A stretch of 14,068 nucleotides of DNA from Clostridia bacterium (GTDB lineage Bacteria; Bacillota; DSM-521; Neomoorellales; Neomoorellaceae): assembly GCA_012727745.1 (NCBI GenBank), contig JAAYGJ010000073.1:1-14068 (forward strand). Reading direction: 5' to 3'. The position numbers and the translations under genes were made by a program. The notes under the pieces are model-generated. The model ran no database searches. It was not told the origin of the DNA and was given only the letters and a program-made list of their open reading frames with translations. Below are positions 5,637 through 13,002 of this stretch, piece after piece. Numbering within the stretch: the stretch's first letter is position 1; every line of letters begins with the position of its first letter.

Positions 5637-6928
5637 TCGAACGCTACACCTTGCCCGCCATGGGAAGGATCTGGGAGGAAGAATATAAGTATCGTACCTG
5701 GCTGGCGATTGAGATTTACACCTGCGAGGCTATGACTAAACTGGGGCAGGTGCCTGAGGCTGCTCTGGCTGAGATCAAAGCTCGGGCTGATTTTGATATC
5801 CAGCGCATTAAAGAAATCGAGGCAGTCACCAACCATGACGTGATTGCCTTCCTGACGTCGGTAGCTGAAAAGGTGGGCGATGCCTCCAAATATATCCATA
5901 TGGGCTTGACTTCATCCGACATCCTGGATACAGCCCTGGCAGTGCAGATGCGCGACGCTGCCGGACTGTTGTTGCAGCGCCTGCAACAACTGCGGGCCGA
6001 ACTGGTCAAAAAAGCCCGGGAGCACAAGTATACGCTGATGATGGGACGTACCCACGGTGTCCATGCCGAGCCGACAACTTTTGGCCTAAAAATCGCCCTG
6101 TGGGTGATGGAAATTGATCGCAACATAATCAGGCTGGAGCAGGCACGGGAAATGATAAGTGTGGGCAAGATTTCCGGAGCGGTAGGCACTTTTGCCAACA
6201 TTGACCCCCGGGTGGAGGAATATGTCTGTCAGCGTCTGGGTTTAAAGCCGGCCCTGATCTCGACCCAGGTACTCCAGCGTGACCGCCATGCCCACTACCT
6301 GACGACCCTGGCTATAATTGGTGCTTCTCTGGACAAGATGGCTACAGAAATTCGCAACCTCCAGCGTACTGATATCTTGGAAGTTGAAGAACCTTTCAAA
6401 AAGGGACAAAAGGGTTCTTCCGCCATGCCCCATAAACGCAACCCAATCATGTCGGAGAGGGTGGCTGGCCTGGCCCGGGTACTGCGAGGCAATGCCCTGG
6501 CGGCTCTGGAGAATGTAGCACTCTGGCACGAACGGGACATTACCCATTCATCCGTGGAACGGGTGATTATTCCCGACAGTACTATCTTGCTGGACTATAT
6601 GCTGGCCAAATTTACCGATATTATTGCCGGGCTGAATGTTTACCCCGAGAATATGCGCCGTAACCTGGAGACCACTCACGGCCTGATTTTCTCTCAGCGT
6701 GTACTGCTGGCGCTGGTCAATAAAGGGGTCTTAAGGGAAACGGCTTACGCCTGGGTACAGCGTAATGCCCTACAGGCCTGGCGAGAGCATATGCCTTTGC
6801 AGGAACTGCTGCTGGCTGATCCCGATATCAAAGAATACCTGAAGCGGGAAGAAATTGAGGATCTGTTTGATTATAACTACCACCTGCGCCAGGTAGATTA
6901 CATCTTCCGCCGCGCCGGGCTGGAATAA
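5633..6928 (+). CDS. purB: PurB, adenylosuccinate lyase
   Basis: Homotetrameric lyase of the fumarase/aspartase superfamily. It releases fumarate from SAICAR to give AICAR in IMP synthesis and from adenylosuccinate to give AMP. It has 431 residues, the standard length for the Bacillus-type enzyme. The superfamily signature GSSAMPHKRNP is at 261-271, TSSDILDTA at 93-101, and RTHGVHAEPT at 139-148; His68 and His141 match the catalytic histidines of the Bacillus enzyme. The GTG at 5633 overlaps the purE stop (GTGA), with ggagg (5621-5625) upstream, indicating translational coupling. Its SAICAR substrate would come from PurC, whose gene should follow but is only a remnant here. Confidence 0.96.
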   Translation: MIERYTLPAMGRIWEEEYKYRTWLAIEIYTCEAMTKLGQVPEAALAEIKARADFDIQRIKEIEAVTNHDVIAFLTSVAEKVGDASKYIHMGLTSSDILDTALAVQMRDAAGLLLQRLQQLRAELVKKAREHKYTLMMGRTHGVHAEPTTFGLKIALWVMEIDRNIIRLEQAREMISVGKISGAVGTFANIDPRVEEYVCQRLGLKPALISTQVLQRDRHAHYLTTLAIIGASLDKMATEIRNLQRTDILEVEEPFKKGQKGSSAMPHKRNPIMSERVAGLARVLRGNALAALENVALWHERDITHSSVERVIIPDSTILLDYMLAKFTDIIAGLNVYPENMRRNLETTHGLIFSQRVLLALVNKGVLRETAYAWVQRNALQAWREHMPLQELLLADPDIKEYLKREEIEDLFDYNYHLRQVDYIFRRAGLE

Positions 6929-6946
6929 ACAATGGGGGCTATATTA

Positions 6947-7102
6947 ATGACTGCCAGGGGGGAACTTTTATTATGAGGTAAAGCCAAAAGGGTTTACTGT
7001 ACTGTTGAACAGGACTGCTATCTGATAGAATTCAAGGACGATGCTACCGCTTTTAGCGGACTGAAAAAGGGAACTGTAAATCGTTTATTGCGGAGGAATT
7101 AA
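6947..7102 (+). pseudogene. purC: purC remnant (SAICAR synthetase), N-terminal fragment with internal stop
   Basis: Between purB and purS, exactly where Bacillus-type operons carry purC, one frame reads from ATG 6947 through GKAKRVYCTVEQ and EFKDDATAFSGLKKGT, unmistakably the N-terminus of PurC (family pattern LLYEGKAKxVY...FKDxATAFxGxKK). The start has its own ribosome site (ggggg, 6934-6938). Codons 9-10 read TTA TGA where the family has Tyr-Glu; adding one T and losing one G relative to an expected TTA-TAT-GAG-GGT gives exactly this, and produces an in-frame stop at 6974-6976. After the GTVN residues the frame ends within seven codons (TAA 7100-7102), 1 nt before purS. About 190 codons of a normal roughly 235-residue PurC, including most of the ATP and CAIR site, are missing. 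The product cannot be a functional SAICAR synthetase. Confidence 0.88.
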
Positions 7103-7103
7103 C

Positions 7104-7355
7104 ATGTTGCTAGCTAAAATATACGTGACTTTTAAAGAGGGTGTCCCGGACCCCCAGGGCGAAACGATGGGCCAGAGCTTACTGGCCATGGGTTACCAGG
7201 GGGTATTATCGGTCCGGACCGGTAAGTATCTAGAAATTAAGCTGGCTACAGCGGATAAAGATGCTGCCTCCCGTGAGGTTGAGGAAATGTGTCGCCGCCT
7301 GCTGGCCAACTCGGTTATCGAGCAGTATCGTTACACCCTGGAAGAATGCTGCTAA
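7104..7355 (+). CDS. purS: PurS, FGAM synthase small subunit
   Basis: Small subunit (83 residues, normal length) of the three-part formylglycinamidine ribonucleotide synthase PurSQL of Gram-positive bacteria and archaea; it helps join the glutaminase PurQ to the synthetase PurL. The family patterns AKIYVTFKEGVPDPQGETM (residues 4-22), GYQGVLSVRTGKYLEI and the C-terminal NSVIEQYRYTLEE are visible. The ATG at 7104 has ggagg (7092-7096) 7 nt upstream, and this ribosome site overlaps the end of the purC remnant. The next gene of the complex, purQ, begins 62 nt later after a hairpin. Confidence 0.94.
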   Translation: MLLAKIYVTFKEGVPDPQGETMGQSLLAMGYQGVLSVRTGKYLEIKLATADKDAASREVEEMCRRLLANSVIEQYRYTLEECC

Positions 7356-7375
7356 CGCTGTGTTGTCTTAGCAGC
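7348..7375 (+). repeat. Hairpin overlapping the purS stop codon
   Basis: A perfect 8-bp inverted repeat, gctgctaa (7348-7355) with ttagcagc (7368-7375), has a 12-nt loop. Its left arm contains the last codons and stop of purS. No T-run follows, so it is more likely an mRNA processing/stability or translation-coupling element than a terminator. Confidence 0.5.
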
Positions 7376-7417
7376 TCATATCCCACCTCTTACATCCCAC
7401 ATTACGGAGGCGTAGCC

Positions 7418-8128
7418 ATGAAATTTGGCGTTATAGTGTTTCCCGGTTCCAACGGTGAACAGGACGTTTATCATGCTCTGGATGAAGTTTTACGCCAGCC
7501 GGTAGACTATCTCTGGCACGGCGATACTGACGTGTCCGGCTATGATTGCCTGGTATTGCCTGGTGGTTTTTCTTACGGTAATTATCTCAGGGCCGGTGCT
7601 ATTGCCCGTTTTGCCCCCATAATGTCGGCAGTGATTGATTTTGCCAGAGCTGGCGGGCTGGTACTGGGCATCTGTAACGGCTTTCAAATCCTGCTGGAAG
7701 CGGGCCTTTTGCCCGGGGCTATGTTGCGCAATGATTGCCTGCAGTTTCGCTGCCAATGGACTCATTTACGGGTCGAAAATACAGCTACTCCTTTTAGCAA
7801 CCGTTTCCGGCAGGGGCAGGTAATCCGCGTACCCATTGCCCATGGTGAGGGCAATTACTATGTCGATGCGGCCACTTTAGCTGAACTGGAAGCAAACCGC
7901 CAGGTGGTCTTTCGCTACTGTGACCCGTCCGGCAAGGTGACTACAGCAGCCAACCCCAACGGTTCAGTGGCCAATATTGCCGGCATTATTAACCGGGAAG
8001 GTAACATCCTGGGGATGATGCCTCGCCCGGAACGCTGTGTTGAAGAGCTGCTGGGCGGCAGTGACGGACGCGAAATGCTGGCGTCGGTTGTTGACTGGTG
8101 GCAAAGGGGGAATAGTAATGGAGCCTAA
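7418..8128 (+). CDS. purQ: PurQ, FGAM synthase glutaminase subunit, with altered catalytic triad
   Basis: Class I glutamine amidotransferase subunit (236 residues) that should hydrolyse glutamine and feed ammonia to PurL in the FGAM synthase complex. The nucleophile Cys86 is in GICNGFQIL, and GGFSYG (49-54) and PIAHGEGNY (139-147) are present. The C-terminal triad motif, normally MMPHPER, reads MMPRPER: residue 203 is Arg (codon CGC, 8024-8026) instead of the catalytic His, while Glu205 is kept. Two more positions usual in the family differ: SNC becomes SNG (residue 13) and YGDYLR becomes YGNYLR (Asn55). The ATG at 7418 is chosen for its strong ribosome site (ggagg, 7406-7410) and the family-typical start MKFGVIVFPGSN; a longer upstream frame is not needed. 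It overlaps purL by 11 nt. Identity is certain; glutaminase activity is doubtful. Confidence 0.93.
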   Translation: MKFGVIVFPGSNGEQDVYHALDEVLRQPVDYLWHGDTDVSGYDCLVLPGGFSYGNYLRAGAIARFAPIMSAVIDFARAGGLVLGICNGFQILLEAGLLPGAMLRNDCLQFRCQWTHLRVENTATPFSNRFRQGQVIRVPIAHGEGNYYVDAATLAELEANRQVVFRYCDPSGKVTTAANPNGSVANIAGIINREGNILGMMPRPERCVEELLGGSDGREMLASVVDWWQRGNSNGA

Positions 8129-10319
8129 GGTATACCGGCAAATGGGCCTTACAGATTATGAGTATGGACGGATCAAAGAAATCTTAGGTCGAGAGCCCAA
8201 TTACGTGGAAACGGGCATGTTTGCCGTTATGTGGTCGGAACACTGCGGTTATAAGAACTCGCGCCCGGTTTTGAAGCTGTTTCCTACCGAAGCCCCCTGG
8301 GTGCTCCAGGGACCGGGAGAAAATGCCGGGGTGGTCGATATTGGCGACGGCCAGGCAGTAGTTTTTAAGATTGAGAGCCACAATCATCCTTCGGCTATTG
8401 AGCCTTTCCAAGGGGCGGCTACCGGGGTAGGGGGGATTGTGCGCGATATTTTTACCATGGGCGCTCGCCCTATTGCTGTTCTGAACTCTTTGCGCTTAGG
8501 CCCCTTGGAAAACCCCCGCAACCGTTATCTGATGGCCGGAGCGGTGGGAGGGATTTCCTTTTACAGCAATTGCTTGGGCTTGCCGACAGTGGCGGGAGAA
8601 GTATATTTTGAGCCTACCTACAGCGGCAACCCCCTGGTCAACGCTATGGCAGTAGGGCTTATCGAACACAAAGATATTCTCCGCGCTAAGGCCAGCGGTA
8701 TAGGTAATGATGTCATGTATATCGGTGCCCGTACCGGGCGGGACGGTATTCACGGAGCTACTTTTGCTTCAGAAGAATTGAGCATGACCATGGAGGCACA
8801 GCAGCCTGCGGTGCCGGTAGGCGACCCCTTTCGGGAAAAACTGCTGCTCGAGGCTTGCCTGGAAATCATCAAAGAAGACCTGATTATAGGTATGCAGGAT
8901 ATGGGTGCGGCGGGCCTGACCAGTTCTTCCTGTGAGATGGCTGCCCGGGCCGTTACGGGCATGGAGCTAAATTTAGACCTTGTGCCGCGGCGGGAGGAAG
9001 GCATGACTCCCTATGAAATAATGCTTTCTGAATCCCAGGAGCGGATGCTATTAGTAGCCAAAGAAGGCGCTCGGGAACGTATTGAGGCCATTTGCCGCCG
9101 CTGGGGCCTGGAAGCGGTAGTTATCGGCCGGGTGACGTCCGACGGCATTATGAGGATTAAGGAAAAAGGCCGGGTGGTGGCTGCAGTGCCGGCCAAAGCT
9201 TTAACCGACCAGTGCCCGGTTTACGAAAGGGAACGGCGGCGGCCTTCCTACCTGGACAGGGTGCAAAATACGGACTTGAGCAGTTTGCCGGAACCGGAGG
9301 ACTACGGGGCTGCTTTATTAAAGCTAATTGCTACTCCTAACCTGGCCAGCAAGGAATGGATCTACCGCCAGTGTGACTATATGGCACGGACCGATACGGT
9401 AGCCGGGCCCGGCGGCGATGCCGCGGTTTTAAGGATTAAAGGTACCGGCAAGGGGCTGGCCCTGACGGTTGACGGCAATGGCCGCTATTGCTACCTGGAC
9501 CCGGAACGGGGCGGGGCTATAGCTGTGGCGGAAGCGGCGCGTAACCTTTCCTGTGTTGGCGCCCGTCCTCTGGCTATTACCAACTGTTTAAACTTTGGCA
9601 ACCCGGAAAAACCGGAGGTAGCCTGGCAATTCTACCAGGCAGTAGTAGGCATGAGCCGGGCCTGCGAAGCCTTGCAGACCCCGGTTACCGGCGGCAATGT
9701 CAGCTTTTATAATGAAACGGAAGGCGAAGCTATCTATCCAACTCCGATTGTGGGTATGGTAGGCTTGCTTGCTGATATTAAACATGCCTGTGGGTCCGGC
9801 TTTAGCCGGGAAAACGATGAAATAATCCTTCTGGGAGAGACACACGCGGAAATAGGCGGTAGCGAGTACTTGGCTGTGATCCATAGCCTAGTGGCGGGAG
9901 AGCCGCCGCAGCTCGACCTGGAACGGGAAAAAGCGGTCCAGGAACTGGTGCGGGAAGCCATTGCGGCGGGGCTGGTAAGGGCTGCCCATGACTGCGCCGA
10001 GGGCGGCCTGGCCATTGCCCTGGCAGAAAGTGTGATAAATGGCGGGCTGGGCGCCCGGATCGAGTTGGAAAGTAGCCTCAGGCCCGATTACCTCTTGTTC
10101 AGCGAAAGCCAGTCGCGGGTATTGCTGGCTGTAGCACCGGCTTGCCGGGACAGGGTCCTAGCTTTGGCCCGGCAGAAAGGTATTCCGGCTACTGTTATCG
10201 GTCTTTGCGGCGGTTCTGCATTGGAGGTTTCCCTTAACGGTAGGGTCTTGTTTAATCTTAGTCTTGGGGAGTTGGAACAAACGTGGCGGGAAAGTATACC
10301 TGCTTTGATGGCCGGATAA
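8118..10319 (+). CDS. purL: PurL, FGAM synthase large (synthetase) subunit
   Basis: ATP-dependent synthetase subunit that converts FGAR plus ammonia to FGAM, working with PurS and PurQ. It has 733 residues, the size of the small Gram-positive-type PurL (the large proteobacterial form is about 1300 and includes the glutaminase). The N-terminal block VMWSEHCGYKNSRP with catalytic-type His42, FKIESHNHPSAIEP, GAATGVGGIVRD, DGIHGATFASEEL, QDMGAAGLTSSS and, in the second half, NCLNFGNPEKPE, GGNVSFYNE and AHDCAEGGL are intact. The ATG at 8118, inside the last codons of purQ, gives the usual MEPKVYRQMGL start and has a purine-rich ribosome site (aaaggggg, about 8103-8110); the open frame extends further upstream but only as overlap with purQ. 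Because PurL can often use free ammonia, it could still work if PurQ is inactive. Confidence 0.96.
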   Translation: MEPKVYRQMGLTDYEYGRIKEILGREPNYVETGMFAVMWSEHCGYKNSRPVLKLFPTEAPWVLQGPGENAGVVDIGDGQAVVFKIESHNHPSAIEPFQGAATGVGGIVRDIFTMGARPIAVLNSLRLGPLENPRNRYLMAGAVGGISFYSNCLGLPTVAGEVYFEPTYSGNPLVNAMAVGLIEHKDILRAKASGIGNDVMYIGARTGRDGIHGATFASEELSMTMEAQQPAVPVGDPFREKLLLEACLEIIKEDLIIGMQDMGAAGLTSSSCEMAARAVTGMELNLDLVPRREEGMTPYEIMLSESQERMLLVAKEGARERIEAICRRWGLEAVVIGRVTSDGIMRIKEKGRVVAAVPAKALTDQCPVYERERRRPSYLDRVQNTDLSSLPEPEDYGAALLKLIATPNLASKEWIYRQCDYMARTDTVAGPGGDAAVLRIKGTGKGLALTVDGNGRYCYLDPERGGAIAVAEAARNLSCVGARPLAITNCLNFGNPEKPEVAWQFYQAVVGMSRACEALQTPVTGGNVSFYNETEGEAIYPTPIVGMVGLLADIKHACGSGFSRENDEIILLGETHAEIGGSEYLAVIHSLVAGEPPQLDLEREKAVQELVREAIAAGLVRAAHDCAEGGLAIALAESVINGGLGARIELESSLRPDYLLFSESQSRVLLAVAPACRDRVLALARQKGIPATVIGLCGGSALEVSLNGRVLFNLSLGELEQTWRESIPALMAG

Positions 10320-11737
10320 ATAGGGGCCGGGTTTCTGTTGAGCGCTCGTGCTGGCATGAAGAGTGCGGTGTTTTTGGTATTTTTGCCCCGGGACAGGATG
10401 TGGCCCGCTTGACCTACTATGGCCTTTATGCCCTGCAGCATCGGGGCCAGGAAAGTGCCGGCATCGCCGTTTCCAACGGGCAGCATATTTCTGTCCATAA
10501 AGGAATGGGCCTGGTGGTCGAGGTTTTTAACTATGACAACCTCCAGACCCTGGTTGGAGACCTGGCAATCGGCCATGTGCGCTATTCAACTTCAGAAGAT
10601 AGCTCTTTAGTTAATGCCCAGCCACTGGTTTTCCGATACCTGCGGGGCATGGTAGCCATTGCCCATAACGGCAACCTGACCAATGCCAACAAGCTAAGGC
10701 GTCAGCTGGGGGCCAGCGGGTCAGTTTTTCAATCTTCTACTGATAGCGAAGTAATTGTTAACCTGATTGCCCGTTACAGCCAGGAACCTATCGAGCTAGC
10801 CTTGCGCCGCTGCCAGGAGGAACTGCAGGGGGCTTATTCGCTGGTAATCATGACCGAAGATAAACTTATCGGTGTCCGTGACCCTTACGGGGTACGTCCC
10901 CTGTGCCTGGGTAGGATGGGCGAGGCCTGGGTGCTGGCTTCCGAATCTTGTGCCCTGGATACCCTGGAGGCAGAGTTTGTCCGCGATGTGGAGCCGGGAG
11001 AAATTGTGGTTATTGACAGTAAAGGAGTGACTTCCCTGCAGGGACACCAGGCAGCGCATCGGGCCCATTGCATTTTTGAGTATGTTTATTTTGCCCGCCC
11101 GGACAGCACCATAGACGGCGAAACGGTAAACATGGTGCGACGGGAACTGGGCCGCAACCTGGCCCGGGAATATCGCTATAAAGGGGATGTGGTTATTCCG
11201 GTGCCAGATTCGGGTATTGCGGCAGCAGCCGGTTATGCGGAGGTTGCCGGGCTGCCTTTTGAAGAGGGACTGATGAAGAACCGTTATGTAGGCCGGACAT
11301 TCATCCAGCCGACCCAGGAGATGCGTAACCTGGGCGTGCGGTTGAAGCTTAACCCAATCAAGCAGATCCTTAAGGGTAAAAAGGTAATAATAATTGATGA
11401 TTCTATTGTCAGGGGTACTACCAGTCGGCGCATTGTGGGGATGCTGCGCCAGGTAGGAGTGGAAGAAATTCACCTCCTGGTAGCTTCACCGCCGATCCTT
11501 CATCCCTGTTATTACGGCATTGATACCAGCGCCCGGGGTGAGCTGATTGCGGCTCAGTATAGCCTGGAAGATATTCGCAAGCATGTTGACGCAGATAGCC
11601 TGCACTATTTGAGCCTGGAAGGGCTTTTCAGCTCGGTGAAAGGGGAGGCGGAGAATTTCTGCGCGGCCTGCTTCACTGGCCACTACCCGATTCCTATCCC
11701 CGATCCGGAAGAAGCGACCAAATATAGTTTGGCTTAG
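10283..11737 (+). CDS. purF: PurF, amidophosphoribosyltransferase (Fe-S type)
   Basis: First committed enzyme of purine synthesis: PRPP + glutamine to phosphoribosylamine. It has 484 residues. The N-terminal nucleophile after propeptide removal is Cys28 in EECGVFGIF, followed by the Ntn glutaminase domain (LQHRGQESAG, GHVRYST, AHNGNL) and the phosphoribosyltransferase domain with the PRPP loop VIIIDDSIVRGTTS (368-381). Cys263, Cys409, Cys460 and Cys463 match the four 4Fe-4S ligands of the Bacillus enzyme, so it is the oxygen-labile Fe-S type. The only in-frame start I see ahead of Cys28 is GTG 10283, inside purL (37-nt overlap), which implies a 27-residue propeptide, longer than the 11 residues in Bacillus; its ribosome site is weak, so expression probably depends on coupling to purL. 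Confidence 0.95.
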   Translation: MAGKYTCFDGRINRGRVSVERSCWHEECGVFGIFAPGQDVARLTYYGLYALQHRGQESAGIAVSNGQHISVHKGMGLVVEVFNYDNLQTLVGDLAIGHVRYSTSEDSSLVNAQPLVFRYLRGMVAIAHNGNLTNANKLRRQLGASGSVFQSSTDSEVIVNLIARYSQEPIELALRRCQEELQGAYSLVIMTEDKLIGVRDPYGVRPLCLGRMGEAWVLASESCALDTLEAEFVRDVEPGEIVVIDSKGVTSLQGHQAAHRAHCIFEYVYFARPDSTIDGETVNMVRRELGRNLAREYRYKGDVVIPVPDSGIAAAAGYAEVAGLPFEEGLMKNRYVGRTFIQPTQEMRNLGVRLKLNPIKQILKGKKVIIIDDSIVRGTTSRRIVGMLRQVGVEEIHLLVASPPILHPCYYGIDTSARGELIAAQYSLEDIRKHVDADSLHYLSLEGLFSSVKGEAENFCAACFTGHYPIPIPDPEEATKYSLA

Positions 11738-11752
11738 CTGTTACTGTAACAG
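11738..11752 (+). repeat. 15-bp palindrome directly after the purF stop
   Basis: ctgttac (11738-11744) and gtaacag (11746-11752) are perfect reverse complements around one central t, starting at the base after the purF TAG. The dyad resembles a protein-binding site more than an RNA hairpin because its centre is so short. No function known. Confidence 0.45.
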
Positions 11753-11793
11753 TAGTAGTGTGGCGGGACACTGGGCTGTGGAGCTACAAGCTG

Positions 11794-11814
11794 AAACTGG
11801 CATAGCCAGTTTTT
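11794..11814 (+). terminator. Hairpin with short T-run between purF and purM (possible weak attenuator)
   Basis: aaactggc (11794-11801) pairs perfectly with gccagttt (11805-11812) over 8 bp with a 3-nt loop, followed by two more T. The T-run is short and partly inside the stem, and the operon clearly continues, so at most partial termination or a processing hairpin is expected. Confidence 0.4.
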
Positions 11815-11860
11815 ACAAGCCTCCCACCTTTCACATCTCTTTTTTAAGATGGGGGTTGTT

Positions 11861-12916
11861 ATGGTGACCAAGAAAGGTTTGACCTACGCTGAGGCCGGGG
11901 TGGATATTGCTGCCGGCAACCGGGCAGTAGAGTTAATGAAAGAGCATGTGCAAAGCACCATGCGGCCCGGGGTCTTGGGAAGTCTAGGTGGCTTTGGCGG
12001 TCTTTTTGCCCTGGAGCCGGGGCGTTATCGGACCCCGGTCCTGGTAGCCGGCACTGACGGGGTGGGCACCAAGTTAAAACTGGCCTTCCAGACCGGGCGG
12101 CATGATACGATCGGCATCGATGCGGTGGCAATGTGTGTCAATGACATCCTGGTCCAGGGGGCCGAGCCGCTTTTTTTTCTGGACTACCTGGCGGTAGGAA
12201 AAATGCTGCCGGAACAGGTGACGACAATCGTTGCGGGTGTGGCTGCCGGCTGCCGCCAGGCAGGCTGCGCCCTCATTGGCGGCGAGACAGCGGAAATGCC
12301 TGGCTTTTACCTGCCAGGCGAATACGACCTGGCTGGCTTTGCCGTGGGGGTAGTAGTGCGGCAGCAGCTTATTGACGGCAGCGCTGTGCGCCCGGGGCAG
12401 GCAGTTATCGGTCTGGCTTCCAGCGGCCTTCATTCCAACGGCTATTCCCTGGCCCGCCGGGTGCTGCTTGAGGAAGCCGGCTACAGGCTGGAGCAGCACG
12501 TACCCCAACTGGGGCGAACCTTGGGAGAAGAATTGCTTACCCCGACGCGGATTTATGTGGCTGCTTTGCTGCCGTTAATTAATAAAGGTTTATTAAAAGG
12601 GTTAATCCATATTACCGGCGGGGGTTTGGTTGAAAACCCGCCGCGCATCTTACCGCCGGGTTGCGCTATGAGGCTGCAAAGGGAGAGCTGGTCGTTGCCT
12701 GCTATTTTTCAGCTTATCCAGGCTGCCGGCAGGGTAGCGGAAAAAGAAATGTACCGCACCTTTAATATGGGGCTGGGGATGCTGCTAATAGTAGAGGCCG
12801 GGGATGTGGACCTGGTACTACAACATTTACAAAACAGCGGGGAGAAAGCCTACATAGTCGGGGAGATAACTGCAGGTAACGGTGAGGTGGAATTTGTCCC
12901 CGCACTGGCAGGTTAG
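11861..12916 (+). CDS. purM: PurM, AIR synthetase (phosphoribosylformylglycinamidine cyclo-ligase)
   Basis: ATP-dependent cyclisation of FGAM to aminoimidazole ribonucleotide (AIR); a homodimer related in fold to PurL. The product has 351 residues from the chosen start, the normal length. Family motifs are intact: GVDIAAGN (13-20), GSLGGFGGLF (40-49), AGTDGVGTKLK (63-73), CVNDI, PLFFLDYLAVGK, GGETAEMPG, SSGLHSNGYSL, HITGGGLVEN and FNMGLGM. The ATG at 11861 is preferred because ggggg (11851-11855) lies just upstream; an in-frame ATG at 11849 would add four residues but has no ribosome site. It lies 123 nt after purF, a gap holding a palindrome, a hairpin and a pyrimidine-rich motif shared with the purS-purQ gap. 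Confidence 0.95.
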   Translation: MVTKKGLTYAEAGVDIAAGNRAVELMKEHVQSTMRPGVLGSLGGFGGLFALEPGRYRTPVLVAGTDGVGTKLKLAFQTGRHDTIGIDAVAMCVNDILVQGAEPLFFLDYLAVGKMLPEQVTTIVAGVAAGCRQAGCALIGGETAEMPGFYLPGEYDLAGFAVGVVVRQQLIDGSAVRPGQAVIGLASSGLHSNGYSLARRVLLEEAGYRLEQHVPQLGRTLGEELLTPTRIYVAALLPLINKGLLKGLIHITGGGLVENPPRILPPGCAMRLQRESWSLPAIFQLIQAAGRVAEKEMYRTFNMGLGMLLIVEAGDVDLVLQHLQNSGEKAYIVGEITAGNGEVEFVPALAG

Positions 12917-12917
12917 A

Positions 12918-12985
12918 AGTTCCGCAAGCTGCCTCCCTGCCGCTATATTAGGAGGACTTCAGTAACGGGCGGAACTAACCTTTTT
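12918..12985 (+). promoter_or_regulatory. Nested hairpin with T-run between purM and purN (possible attenuator)
   Basis: An 8-bp outer stem, agttccgc (12918-12925) with gcggaact (12969-12976), encloses a second possible stem cctcc/ggagg and is followed by aacc and five T (12981-12985). The inner ggagg is a strong ribosome-site sequence without a following start codon. The form suggests a partial terminator or RNA-processing element; the large interior makes this uncertain. Confidence 0.35.
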
Positions 12986-13002
12986 CAAATGGAGGTATAT
13001 TA

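Noticed and set aside
6974..6976. TGA in the purC remnant as a selenocysteine codon, suggested by the selenium-type genes upstream
   Set aside because: The family has Glu/Tyr here, the change is explained by two small indels, no clear SECIS-like hairpin follows, and the rest of the protein is missing anyway.
7289..7417. A longer PurQ N-terminus starting inside purS
   Set aside because: The extension has no similarity to PurQ, and ATG 7418 has a strong ribosome site and the family-typical start.
8037..8117. A longer PurL N-terminus starting inside purQ
   Set aside because: The added residues only mirror the purQ coding sequence; ATG 8118 gives the normal PurL start with a ribosome site.
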